From Phoronis australis (Eukaryota; Phoronida; Phoronidae): 64,000 nt of DNA. Made by a program: the position numbers and the translations under genes. Below the pieces are notes generated by a model, which saw nothing but the letters and a program-made list of their open reading frames with translations, made no database searches and was not told where the DNA came from. Below are positions 24,301 through 63,958 of this stretch, piece by piece. The DNA lies in the NCBI GenBank assembly GCA_002633005.1, contig NMRA01000369.1, positions 378,917 to 442,916 of the forward strand, given 5' to 3'. The first letter of the stretch is position 1; every line of letters begins with the position of its first letter.

Positions 24301-24843
24301 CGGACCTTTGTTGTATTCATTCCATTCATTGCTATCATAAGGGTAAAAATAGACAACAAAGGATGAATTGCGAAGACAATCTTGGACGAAAGTTTGACTT
24401 CATGTGTTGGATTATGTTCAGATCTCTGTTATGAAGCTGATAAAAATTGGAATCATTGATATTTTTGTTGAATGTAGCACAGTATAAGTCATAACTGCTG
24501 GCTCTGTACGTTAAATTCTGTTTCAAGCATCCTCTGTAAGACTGATCAGTGATTCATCCTTCTGTTGAACTAAGTGCAGTTAGTTCATTGGCAGTTGTGG
24601 GAATTCTATAATGTGTTTTAATTACCCATTCTTACAGTTGGCCAGGATGGGTACACTCGTATGTGGGATGCTTGTACGTCAGAGTGCATCAAGACAATCG
24701 CCCCTCCTTGCTCCGTCTCTGTTCAGGCCTTGCCCACTGTGGTCTATTCCAGCAACTGGGCAGGCCAGCAGGGTAATGTGGCCTTGATCATGGCTGTACA
24801 TGACAGACTGCACGTTTATGGGATTAAGGAAACTGAAGTCTAG
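18394..24843 (+). CDS. DCAF4: DCAF4 (WDR21), DDB1- and CUL4-associated WD40 protein
   Basis: Six exons join in phase with GT-AG borders: 18394-18442, 20166-20279, 21341-22218, 22668-22835, 24008-24122 and 24638-24843, stop TAG. The product is 509 residues (human about 495). The N-terminus is basic (PPRRDRKRRRNWKRF). Then comes the family signature PGFYYDKEKKRYFRILPGH (residues 57-75), a middle region with TWTCAW, the blade SGKICQHDLR, IKMWDLR (404-410) followed by EGHVNEY, and GQDGYTRMWD (443-452) near the end. WD40 DCAFs bind DDB1 and present substrates to CUL4 ubiquitin ligase; the substrates of this one are not inferable. Exon 2 (residues 17-54) is weakly conserved and rests on its phase and a strong G|GTAAGG donor. 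The ATG choice rests on the short basic exon. Intron 4 carries a MITE-like element. Confidence 0.94.
23028..23208. mobile_element. MITE-like element with AATTGACCTATCGC ends, in DCAF4 intron 4
   Basis: The ends pair as AATTGACCTATCGC (23029-23042) and GCGATAGGTCAATT (23194-23207). The interior contains a CCGATTGGTCATTTGAGC stretch and no reading frame of note. The size of about 180 bp, good inverted ends and lack of coding sequence fit a MITE. The target duplication is unclear. Confidence 0.7.
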
Positions 24844-24886
24844 TAATGGATGATCATGAGGTTTTGGGATCATTGTTGAATGGGCA

Positions 24887-24988
24887 ATAGTCTGATATAA
24901 TGTGCCCGTATTTTGAGAACGAGTTTGATGCCCATTATTAAGTGGAGAAAACTGGTTCTCAAAATGCGGGCATGCTATATCAGACTAT
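24887..24988. repeat. 102-bp palindromic element just after DCAF4
   Basis: ATAGTCTGATATA at 24887-24899 is an exact inverted match to TATATCAGACTAT at 24976-24988. The arms continue as TGCCCGTATTTTGAGAAC against GGTTCTCAAAATGCGGGCA. It would fold into one long hairpin in the 3' UTR. It is related to 7670-7830 in the BRF1 intron. Confidence 0.8.
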
Positions 24989-25289
24989 AACTGTTGAATG
25001 GATAGATTTTTTGAAGTTATTAGCGTTGACCAGAGCTATAAAGCACAGTCCATTTTGTGTGATTTTACTATAAATCGCCAGTCCTCGTAGTTTTCTGCCA
25101 GACATTTGCTGAAATCGAGGTCAGAGTCTTAGCAGTTTATATACTATTAAAATACCATTATTTTAATAATACATGAGATTTGGCTCAACTGTAGTGTGAC
25201 TGCTACAGCAGATTATGCGGTTCTTTCAGACCATGTGAACGCAAAAATATTTAGACCTGTTGGTTAATGTTTGGTTTTCCATCATTCCC

Positions 25290-25745
25290 AGTACCCGGAA
25301 TTTCCGTAGATGAGCCAATGGGCATGCAATTGTATTCGGAAAATGAAAATTTTCAGGTGTTTTAGCAACACCAAATAAATGCCCGGGCGTGTATTTGGAA
25401 AAGGTGCGTGTTAACGGAAAGTCGTAGTTTTGCCGAATTTGACATTCTTTTACTAAAACTGCATTTTTTAATTTTCTGCCAATAAATGCACAGTTCGCCA
25501 ACACCTTCTCATTCTTACAAATGACAAATGCGCCACAAAACTGAATTAGTGACAAAAAAATTGACGCTGAATGGGCTTTTAAGAGGAAAATTTCCAAACG
25601 CCTCACTGTCTGGACATTTGACACTACAAGATGTAACATCAAATAAACGCCCATGGATGTGTAATCGACATAATTTTGCGAATATACTCCCATGGGCGTT
25701 TCAGTGGGCTGGCTTATTATATATACAGGAAATCCCGGTAAGATA
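25290..25745. repeat. Possible MITE with weak inverted ends (CCCGGAATTTCC / GGAAATCCCGG)
   Basis: CCCGGAATTTCCGTA near 25295 pairs with CAGGAAATCCCGGTA near 25727-25741. Just inside, GAGCCAATGGGCATG is opposed by CCATGGGCGTTTCAGTGGG. The interior repeats an AAATAAA(T/C)GCCC motif twice. The ends are imperfect and no target duplication was confirmed. Confidence 0.4.
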
Positions 25746-28571
25746 CAGCTATGTAAAGCATAAAATTTTGACTGTGGGTTAACATGACATATGCCTTTAA
25801 GTGATAAAAAAACAAAACCTCATTTTTACAGCTTTAATTTCAGATTTGATTTCATCAACAGTGTATATTTACATGCAATTTGTTACGACCGTGCACAACT
25901 TGTCAGTTATGAAGTTTGTATTGTTATAAAACATTTAGAGACCTTTCAGCTTTCGGTACGTTCTGTGTATTTAAAATTAAATTAATAAATAATTAATGTA
26001 AAATATATACAGTTAACTAAATCAAAATTGATATAATTATCAAAATACTGGCTTTTTATCCAGCACCAGTTACTACAGCCAGTCGCCAATTTGATTCGAT
26101 AAAGCATTACCTTCACATAAATGTAGACTTCAGACACAATACTTTCATCTAGTGTCAGTTGTAGGTACATCTTGTAGAATTTGGATGCTGTTCTTTTTCA
26201 GAGTAATTTTATTACAAAATAACATACATATCTTCAAAGAAACTAGAAACTATTAAATAAGAGATGATGGAACTGACGTTTTTACATTCCAGTAAGACTC
26301 GCATAAGTCAGACTTTCATAAATCCTATTTGTGCTAAACTCTGGAGAAAGTTCCACAGCACTTGTTCTAATCAATACACTATGTCCTTCATATAAGTTCG
26401 GTGTGAATACCCTTACCATAAACATACTTGACATAAATTCTCAGTGACTGTCCAGTCGAATACAACTTGTGCCAGTTTTACTGCAATTTCATGATTTTCC
26501 AGACCGTACGAAATTTCAGGCCCTTGCCACACAACCCAGTCATGAAACTTAGAGTGAAAACAAAGAAGTACACAACAAAGTATCTGTTTCGTACCTGGTA
26601 CTATGTGTTAAACACTATCCTCATAACAAAATAGTTGAGCCAACAGTACCTACTGATAACAATAGTCTCCAGTACCATGTAAAACACAGTAGACACGCCA
26701 CATCCCTGCGTCTCCGTGATTCGTTGTACGTGCCCAAAATCAAAGCATTTTAACAACACTTAAAGCTGCATTTTGCCCTGCTTAGGTGCCTGAAAAACAA
26801 AAACTGAATCTGGCCTTGTATGCTCATCAACTCAGACCCGTAATGTTCTTAAAATATTTTCAAAGAACATCAAAACCATCAGCGAAAATGTTTCCGAGTT
26901 TAATGCGGTTGGCCAACCCTAAACTTGGTGCAAGTACCCATTCCTTGAGTTCTAACAAAAATGGAATCCTATCACAGTACGGAACATTATATAACCTATT
27001 GGATAAGAGTATCAGGATCATTTGGATTTTCTGTTTATAGGCAGCTAAACAAGGCAAAACGTAGTTTTAAACAATTCCAACCTTGCATAGTTTAATTGAG
27101 TACTTGTATCTATCTATGTACAGTGGCTGTGCTTCGAGCCGCAATGTCTTGTAGAGTGACAAAATAACTACAGCCATCTGGGAGTAGGCCGACACAATGC
27201 AGAATCATTACACTTAGGTAAAGAAATGTACTAGTGCAAAATATATATCACAGAGTATAACCTAATTTTGATACTTAGCAGCCATACTTTATGGTAAAGA
27301 GCGGCAGGAAATACTTGATGTTCGTGTCAGTTCCAAGATGTATACGTAACGGGTAGTTTTGTCAAAATCACTTTTAGACCACATCATGTCATGAAATTGC
27401 ACATCAGTAGTCTATACTGCAAGAGCCAATAATGGCAAATTGTGGCCCCATATGAGGTCCATTGATGACTGACCAAGTGATCCAATGGCCACAGTGATAC
27501 ATGAAAGTAACATAAATGTTGCCACTAAGAAATCTCAGCAAAATTAGAGCACGCTCATTACACAAAATCATTTTTATTGCACATTATTCATTTAAATCCT
27601 CAATATGTCATTGGCAACATGGATATGCAAATTCTGAAGCATACTGTTTAGTGACTACCTGGTGACTTAGACAATAATCCAGAAAAAAAAACAATGCGTA
27701 AAAATCCTGGCTCATAAGAGCTGAAGATGTTTCACACATAAACAACATTTTCTATTTAGATGTCATGTTTGCAAAACTAAGCAAGCAATCTGTTAAAAAA
27801 ATGTCCAGACAATCTGCACTTTTTCAGAGTTTTCCCGTCCTCATTTACATAATTTATGTAATTGGTTCCACTGAGAACACTTTGTTTGTAAGCAAATGTC
27901 ACTTTCCATATTGAGATTGAACTGAGATACAACTGTTTTAATTAGCATTAAGGTGATGAAGGACCTTATTGACAAGTGGTTGTACTTAGCCAAACACACA
28001 TTTTAACTCAGTAAAAGTTTTTTTTTAATTTGATTTTGACTTCATACCAATCAACCATAAATAAGGCCACGTTATCATGATATCTTTTGCGTAAAATTAA
28101 GAAAAAATAATGTACATTCAAAGCAAAACATCGGTATCAATAACATGATGAATAGATGTTCAAGAGCCTCAAAAATACTGAGTTTTCTAAATTATCATTT
28201 CGTCTTCATATCCTGTTAAATAAAAAACTTGAAAGCTGCATAAAAGTCCTATTTTTGATACCCTCTCGCGCAAGTGTGGAACATTTTAAAAACAATCCCT
28301 GGCAGCATTTTGGAGAACATAAAGCACAGTGTCAGAAAGTTTTATATGAATCCGATCAGTTGATTCTAAGTTGTAATGTTCCGAAGTGTGCCAAATTTGG
28401 ACATTTTTCTAGGGTTCTGCATAACCTTAAATCAACACTGCAAGAAGCCAGCGTTGTACTACAAGAACACCAGGTGAAACCAGTTCACAGGTTTCCAACA
28501 AAACGGTGGCTGTATACAAACAACAAATCTTTGGCACTTTGCACCAGCTCCATGGCCCGCTGAGGCCACTA

Positions 28572-56319
<27,748 letters not shown>

Positions 56320-59300
56320 CACGCCAGGAAACACCAGTCGGTAACTTTTCACTCTCGCGACATCTAGCGAGCTGACAACTGTGACGTATCATGGAAAGCC
56401 AGTTCTCGCACGTGACCTATTGTACTAAAACCACAGAGGCGGACCCAATGGCAATGATCAATAAGACTAGCTATTTTTATCTCATGGGGGGACCACTATA
56501 GAGTTCAATTGCGACCCCCGGCCGACTTCATGGGACTAGTCGCGATAGTTTACACTATGAATTTCCGATTGGTAGCTCAAATTGGTCGATCGTTGTAGTT
56601 TTCAAATGAAGGCAAATTACATTGTTTCATTTTCATTTAGTTATTTTTGTTCATCAGACGAGATTCTTGAAGTACGCCCGGTTCCAGCAACAAGCGATTT
56701 CCAGTGGGCGAAAATTCGTCAATAAATCAGGCTATTACACTTTTTAACACAATGCCACTAGGAACTCGGAAACATCAAAGATACGGACCGGGAAGGGCAA
56801 CATAGTAATCCCCTTCCTCATTTATAATCAACAATGCATTTATTTCGTTCAAAACTTTTAAAACTAGTTTCCATGCCACCGATGACACTTAACTTACCTT
56901 AAAATCCAAGTGCTGCCTGGTGGTTTGGTAACTGACCCAAATTGTGTGGCACACTCAGCAGAATTAATGAGCAACATATTATTGAAACATTAAACAAACG
57001 TTTTAGGTTATAAAAATCACACTCCTTGTCTAATTTTCAAAATTCAAAAACTTTATCACGTACGCTTTTTACGAGCTATTCAAATTTTTTTTTACAAACT
57101 TTCAAAACGAAAAATTAAAAATACTATTGTCACTCCCGATGGGTTTATGGTGGTCTCATTACATACAGAACGATAACATCGGACAGCCTGGTGTCTAGTG
57201 TCAACATCAATTTATGGTGTCTAGTGGATCTGAACCGGCAGATTCTGTGGTCAAACCCTAACACAGCCTTGGTGCAAAGCTGTATAAATATATTTTGGCG
57301 ACATTCATCACACAGCTGGCTGGCTGGCTAACCGTAGCAACTGATGAAGTAAACCTCGAAATCGCCGCGTTTTACAAAGCGAAGTGCCCTGAAGCACACA
57401 CAAGATTTCAGCGGATTTATCAGCATAAGGTCGTTATACATTGGCTCCATTGATTTGTGTACACTGTCAACTGCCTATTTGTTTTCAGTTGAAAAACACG
57501 ACTTCTTTTAAGAAGTTAAAACTTTCAGTCGGAGGTCACTTTTCATATTTTATTCAAATTCGCAGTTATGTGGCAACCGACAAAAGCGTGGTGCCTTGAG
57601 GAGTCGAGAAAAGAAAGGCATCGTAGCAAGAAGAGAGAAAATTTAAGAGAACATTTGACAACTATTAGTGCACGATTTATCCTTTGAGGTCCCTGGTCAG
57701 TACATTGTTGTTAGGGGGCTCCTCAGTTTTTGCGGCATAGGTCGCCTAAACGCACTTGAAAACGGACACTTAATCATTCATAGATGTATTTCGAAAAAAT
57801 CGAGAACAGTTGTAAAGCGCAGCTTTTGCGCAGCGCATTGAATTCATTTGGTTATATTAAATCCAATAAGACAATTTCACGAACGCAAAGCTATATTTTC
57901 CAAGAAGCCCAGTCTGACAAGAAATAATAGAGACAACTGTCGCTCTATTTTTCGTTTTTTTCTCTCGAAATTGTATATCACTAGATGAAAATTGATGACC
58001 TGGCAGATAGCATCAATTGCTGCGCATTTCATGTTTTTGGAATTATAGATCTTTTCATATTTATGGGTCTAGCCCTTGAAGGGGGGCAATTGATGATGTT
58101 CAAGTGGCCACCTTTTCAATGTTTTTATTGACAAATTTTAAAGGGTCATTCACGGACAGAGGGCCCTATTTTGGAAATCTTACAACCTTCTCATGTTGAG
58201 GAAGGGCACTTCTTGCAGGGTCACACGACGATGGAACTAACTGTAACTCTTTTTCATGCTTAATGATATTTAGCCTTTCAGCTTAAGAACTTTCCTTTGA
58301 TAAGGCTCCCTCTCTCGATAGGACGGTTTGGGAGAACTGTCCTTTTGTCCCTCTATATATGTAAATCTGACACTGCCAAGTTTTCACGTCGAGCTGAGAT
58401 TCCAAAGTCATCAAAACACACAAAACATTCGTGCACAGCCCAGCAGTATCAAGCATTCGGTCCAAACAATGAAAAAATATCTAAAAAAGACAATAGGAGT
58501 GACCGCCATCTAAAGGGTGGGTGTTTGAAGAACGTAAACACCACTGTTTGCGAGTTACATAAAGGACTATTTTCGATGGTTTTATAAAATTATGTTACTT
58601 TTTCCCATGTTTAACAAGATTAGCATTTCTTTTGAAGATCGTTTCTAAGGAATTCGCACATGCCGAAATGGCTGTCAGGGTCACGATTTTTGATGAACGT
58701 GCACATGTCTAAAAGAGGTTCTCAAAGTACTTGCAATAATTTTTCTCACATGACCTGGAATGCGTTACGACATAACTGGTTAATAACACTGAGTACGTCA
58801 TAGACATCTTAATACTGATGTCTATGGAGTACGTTTTTTTTTGATATTACATGGGCAAATCACAAAGAAGTGCAAAGTAGAAATCCATTCGCCTAACAAT
58901 TTATCGTCTGTAAAATACTAAAGCAACCAAACGCGCGCCAACCAAACAATGTCGCAATTCCAAAAAGGTGACGATTGACAAATCGGGTGTCGCAACTGTA
59001 CGCACTCCCAGTCGGAAGGACACGCAAACAATTTCTTAAACGGACTCATCTTCGGCGACGAATTCCATGTCCATGTTCATTCAGAGACGAGCTCCAACTC
59101 AAGGAACGCGGTGAGACTGTCTAGCTGCGCTGTCTAAAGGTCAATTCAGTGCTCACGCGCGGGAAAGCCTTGCTGATTGTTATTTATCAACATTTTTATT
59201 ATTACTTCAAAGACTATTTATTAGATTCTTACTTGAATATTTGCTACGAAAGCTGAATACAATTTACAATTATTGATTTTTAAAATAAAACTATTAACAA

Positions 59301-61660
59301 AAAGTAACTGAATTACTTTACATTGCGCAAGTTTGTCGTGTCACTCTAACATCAGTAGGGGTCAATCTCCACGTTTAGGAGTACAAATTATCTCATTTTA
59401 TCATTAGAGTCTGAATTATTTTACCTCAAAATTGCTAATCTGCGATTCCAAATCTTGGAACTTCCCGTTTACATGTTAAACTTTATTCTCAAAAGTACCA
59501 AACAAACGTCATGAAAACAGCTCGGATCACATAAGTCTAAACTCTGCTGAAGTGCTGTACGTTTGACCATAGATCGTTGTAGGCTAATAGCCCATTGTTT
59601 GGTTCTTAAATAATTACTGAAGTGCAGATGAATTATTTGGTGGTCAGAAGTCCCAGCAGAAATCACACGAAGCATTGATATAATATTAAGGCCCATATCC
59701 ATCTCATGTTACATTGCACTTGTTGAAACTGATGATGGCGATTGGTCAACAATGAAACGCTTTTAAAATGAAACTTGCATGAAACAAAGCCCTGGACTTA
59801 AGGGCACTTACTGAGTAGTTGTGAGTTCACCGTTTACTGAGATCGCGGTCCCAAATGTCATGTGTCCTTTTGATTCGCTATAGAAGATTCGATGAGCAAA
59901 TTTGATATGGTGCTGACTAAAGCCTTCTTACTGGCCATCATGTAGACCAATATAACGCTTGCTTACCTGATTTGTGTACTCGGTGATGTGTATGTATTTA
60001 TGTGACATTTTTCGTTGTTATTATTGCAGAAAGACTGGATGCCATGACGTATAGTTGTGCTCTGTAGTATGTTTGTAGATACTTTATTTTTATGTCATAG
60101 AGTATACTAAATATAATAGATATTCTAGTTTCCACATGAAGTGTTTGTTTAACTTCTTCCTGTAGTAGGTAGTGTGTTGCACAGTAGTTAGTAACTGCGT
60201 AGCAGCCCTAATAGGAATCTTCTTCTTTATGGTGTGTGACATTGTGCATTTAGGATAATGGTCCGTGGTCATTTTGGATAGGTTCGACAGTTTATGCAGC
60301 ATGCGAATATTTATTTTTCTGTTTTTGTGTACGTGTATGTCCATATAAGAAGGGATTTTATTCAATATTACATTTTATGACATCATGTACAAACTGTCGT
60401 CACAGTGATTTTAAAAGTGATGCTCTAGTATTTATAAACCTAGTATGCTATCCTCACTTTCTTCAAGAATCAGTGTGTTATGTTTGCAAAAACATTGTAT
60501 TTTAAACAAAATATTTTAAATTCACCATCTCATGTGTTGTGATTGGCAATCGCATGTCACATCATTCTAAGTCGAAAATTTTGAATCGAACTTTGCCGGC
60601 ACATAAACGGTTTGGATGTTCATGCTGCACTAATCTCGATAAACCTTTACCTTCAGGTTAAAATTGATGTCTAGCTTTATAGTTTTGAGTGATGAAAATT
60701 TCGAAATTTTGCCAACATCGTATCCCAAAAACAGCTAATGGGACTCAAATGAAACTGTCAGCTACTATGGCATTAAAATAAGACACGGTAAAAAAATTGA
60801 AGCTTTCGTGACTTTGATGAAACGGCCAACAATCTTAAACCTTTCACACCATGGTCATAAATGCTTGAATTCGGTTACCAAAATATTGTTATGATATTTT
60901 AAGTATTTCTTCTTCAATTTGTGTACTTTTAACCAAGAAATAAGCGCAAAAATTACATAATTAAAATTCTGTATGACGTCATCAGTGGACTCGTCTCCAC
61001 CATTGTGTGGTTCTATACCAGCCGCAAGCCGAAGTTGGGCATCGTGGTCCTGGGTGGGCGGCCTTTTCCCACAGTTGCCTGTAATTCATTTAAGGCGTAG
61101 GTCACGTTTAGCAGAGCAGACTCAATGAAAGGAGTTGTTTTCAAAATTCCCTCCTAACTTTTGGGGGTTGTCGAGGGTTACAAATCATCACAGTAACTGT
61201 ATTTCGTTTCAGTGAGCTGTACGGGGAAGTCGTTTTTAATTCTGCTAATAGGCAAAAACCGGGTTTGTATGCTTTGAACAGGAGAATTAATCGAAAGTAG
61301 AGTTCGTGAGGAAAATGTTCAGAATTTGAAAAGAGCAAACGCTGATCTGCAGTTAGTTCAAAGATCAGAGAGTTCATGGGCCAATGATAATATGCAAGTT
61401 CCAGTTAAGAGGGAAGAGTAGGTACATACACCTCAAAATGCTTTGCTTCATTAAAGAGAAGTTTTTAAAAAGTGTATAAGTATCCTAAAAATAAAGATGG
61501 AAAGTTGCCCAAATTAGATCAGAAATAACTAATTACTACTCCACTGTTTTCATAAACTGTCAAGTGGAAACTTCAATTACTACACCAGATCTGCTTAGAA
61601 TCACAAGGAAATCCCTCAAATGGATGGAGATTTTTTTTTTTTGAAGTTTAAGTTAAAAGC

Positions 61661-61915
61661 AAAAAGTCTCCAGGAAATGACGGGTTAACTCACGAGTTCT
61701 ATAAATTTTGTGGTATGAAGTCAAAACTCTTTTACCTAAAACGTTTCAATATAGTGTTTAGTAGGGTAGTTATCACAGAGACAAGGAGACATAACGCTCC
61801 TGCCGTCGCCTAAAAATGGATGAACTAGTACGTAATGGGCGACCAATATCATTACTAACCTCTGGTTACAAACTACTTACAGAAACTCTAAAGGCCCATC
61901 TAAATATTATCATGT
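61661..61915 (+). pseudogene. Decayed LINE reverse transcriptase fragment (L1/Tx1-like)
   Basis: Two pieces in different frames carry recognisable reverse transcriptase motifs of non-LTR retrotransposons: KKSPGNDGLTHEFYKF at about 61661-61708, and NGRPISLLTSGYKLLTETLK at about 61834-61893. The first corresponds to the KSPGxDG motif and the second to the NWRPISLLN-DYK motif. A frameshift and stop codons separate them, and no endonuclease domain or 3' tail was recognised. It is a dead, truncated copy. Confidence 0.8.
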
Positions 61916-62336
61916 GAAAACTGGTTCACTTAGTCTAGGATATGCTTGGTTATTATACGAACCATCAAGAACACATTACCAGAAATGGACAACTTATTTG
62001 GCGCATTTTAACATATTTTTGAATGTGATCTCAAAATTGAATGGTCAAATTATCAGCAATACAAGCATTGTGTTTGAAGGTTGAAATCTTCACGTACAAA
62101 ATGACATCAGTGCGATGCCTTAAGAGTGCGTGTTACTGGCGCTGAGGTGCTTTGAACTGGACAATGTTCCCCCTGGAATCATTCAGGATATAATCTCGCC
62201 TCACACGTCGCTCCACGGACCTTTTGAACACTTAAAACGGCACAGGAAGAAATTTTGGAGCTCTTGAAAGCCCGTGAACACCATTTCGGAAAATGTACTG
62301 GTGGCAAATGGAAGGAGAAACAGTAATTTCCGCAGG

Positions 62337-62360
62337 CAGTGGCGGATTAAGGATGTCAGA
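62337..62360 (+). repeat. Lone CAG...CTG-type end (partial copy)
   Basis: CAGTGGCGGATTAAGGATG matches the left end of the element at 62994 (CAGTGGCGGATTAAGAAG). No matching right end with a GCAGG duplication was found in the next 450 bp, although an ACGCCAG motif occurs near 62805. It is probably a truncated or more distant family member. Confidence 0.5.
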
Positions 62361-62993
62361 AGTTTTCGAAGGAATGAGTTTCACATAAACTCTAAAAAAG
62401 TGTATTTGGTGTTATCCGGAAGGAGTGGGCTGACCTTTTGTCTCTCTCGTCCCCTGGCGAACCTGGAATACTCACAGGGCAGTGGGGCAAACGCGAAATT
62501 GTTTGCAACCGGTGGGGGGGGGACTTTGCACTGAACAGGGAACCAAGCACAAAATAGAAATATCTTGACCAGGATTGGACTTTTATGAACTGAAAAGAGG
62601 GACCCTGTAGCTCTATTATTTCTCCCCCCGTGGCTACGCCGGTACCTTCGCCCTAAACCCGTCTGTTTTGTGCGGAAGTCGGCGTTCGCCGGCCAAGTAA
62701 AGAAAGCCATTACCCGTGTATCCTTTTGTAAATTTTGGGGGTCTAACGACACCCCTGTTTTGTTGAAAAATTGACCACCACCCCTACCTCTTAGAATACG
62801 CCAGTGTGTCTATTCAAGAGTGTGTTTTTACAAGCCAGTTTTGTATTAAGCATAGAATCTCCTTGTTATTATTGTGAGAAATCTATTATCAGAAAAATTA
62901 CATACAATCACGTGTTATTAAGCAGATTTTTTCTAGGGATAAAATTGATGCACTGTGTATTGCCGTGAAAAGAGGGAACCATACGTTCCGCAC

Positions 62994-63142
62994 CAGTGGC
63001 GGATTAAGAAGGGGACCAAGGGGCCCATGCTCCCCCCTAAAATTCTCCCGGGTACCATTTGGCAGTTCGGGGGTGCGAATGTCTGACGGGCAAAATCCTG
63101 GCTAATACTCTTCCCCTAAATGAATTTCTAAATCCGCCCCTG
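62994..63142. mobile_element. Short CAG...CTG TIR element with 5-bp target duplication (copy 3)
   Basis: It starts CAGTGGCGGATTAAG and ends TAAATCCGCCCCTG, with CGCAC directly repeated on both sides. It lies in the opposite orientation to copies 1 and 2: TAAAATTCTCCCGG, GAATGTCTGAC and TGGCTAATACT are complements of their interior blocks. It is non-coding. Confidence 0.88.
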
Positions 63143-63637
63143 CGCACGGTTCCTTAATCGGTTCCCAAGTTTAAAACTTCTCGCTACTCCGCCAGTGCAT
63201 ATGTGCTGACATGTGTGGCCTCGTGAGACATTGTCCTTCCAAAATTCTGTCCACCTCAGCTTACTGCGTTCTTAACATTGGTGATTTCGCCACTCAAAAT
63301 TTGATATCGTCCTTCAAGGAAGTGCGTATATTTCGAATAGTCGATATTTTGAAAAAAAATATTGTATTTTCGCTTGAAAGAATAGTCGTCTACCCATAGG
63401 CTTACGATATTTTATATTTTCCATAAACTTACATTTACAATAAATCATTCATATGTCTAATTTCAGCACACAGAATAACAAGAATTTCAATATTTACGAT
63501 ACAGGCGTGCTCACATGAATATTGCAGAGGAAACCTTTTACAAATTGAAGCATCAGATTTACGTAAGTGCGCGCGAGCAAACACTTTAATAACTTAAAAC
63601 GAAAGTGAACTAACTGCTTAATTTAAAGTCAATTATC

Positions 63638-63919
63638 ATGGCCGGATGGTTGATATCGGTGATGTTGCTTTCTCAGTGCCTTTGGTTCTTGGCTCGCTCA
63701 GCGATGTTTGTAGAATTTTCTACGGAAAAGACATCCAAAACTTCCAGTAGCAGCCTGATGGCATTTGACGTCAGATCACAAACCGAATGCTCACTGAACT
63801 GTGCTTTACAGAGAGACTGCGTGGCTTTTCTTTATGATGTGGACTCGTCACGTTGCTCTAACTACAACACGGTGGACTTCATAATTCGGGATCGAGGCAG
63901 TAACATATTTGGGTGGCAG
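63638..63919 (+). CDS. Secreted PAN/Apple-domain-like protein, first exon only
   Basis: The ATG at 63638 opens a 94-codon exon that ends at a GTAAGA donor (63920). It starts with a clear signal peptide (MAGWLISVMLLSQCLWFLA, cleavage around residue 21-22). The rest has the spacing of a PAN/Apple fold: a run ending in MAFDVRSQTECSLNCAL, then CVAFLYD and a further Cys in SSRCSNY. Such modules are common at the N-terminus of secreted or surface multidomain proteins in invertebrates, often followed by lectin or CUB modules. What follows is outside the window, so the full identity is unknown. Confidence 0.75.
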
Positions 63920-63958
63920 GTAAGACATTGTATCTAAAAGGCAGGTAATTTTTTCATT

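Larger units (their letters stand above)
24844..28571. other. Convergent intergenic region between DCAF4 and GALNT2, including both 3' UTRs
   Basis: No exon was recognised. The DCAF4 3' UTR begins at 24844 and that of GALNT2 runs leftward from 28571. A reversed AATAAA (TTTATT) at about 27571 is a possible GALNT2 polyadenylation signal. The 135-codon plus-strand frame at 28156-28563 is antisense to the GALNT2 3' UTR and shows no motif. Two inverted-repeat elements are listed separately. Confidence 0.6.
56320..63637. other. Intergenic region between GALNT2 and the PAN-like gene
   Basis: The GALNT2 promoter should lie just right of 56319; an E-box CACGTG sits at about 56408. A short CpG-richer patch at 59040-59170 has a minus-strand ATG with 14 codons (59080 leftward) but no partner exon was found. 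The remainder is A+T-rich with a LINE remnant and two CAG...CTG ends listed separately. I saw no other coding exon on either strand. Confidence 0.6.

Noticed and set aside
28156-28563. 135-codon plus-strand open frame
   Set aside because: It lies antisense to the GALNT2 3' UTR, has no domain-like motif and no splice or family support.
59034-59080. Minus-strand ATG with 14 codons (MNMDMEFVAEDESV) in a CpG-richer patch, as a first exon
   Set aside because: No strong donor follows and no downstream exon could be joined; kept only as a remark on the intergenic region.
62381-62752. 123-codon minus-strand open frame
   Set aside because: It overlaps repeat-like sequence with CAG...CTG-type ends and has low-complexity stretches; no family motif.
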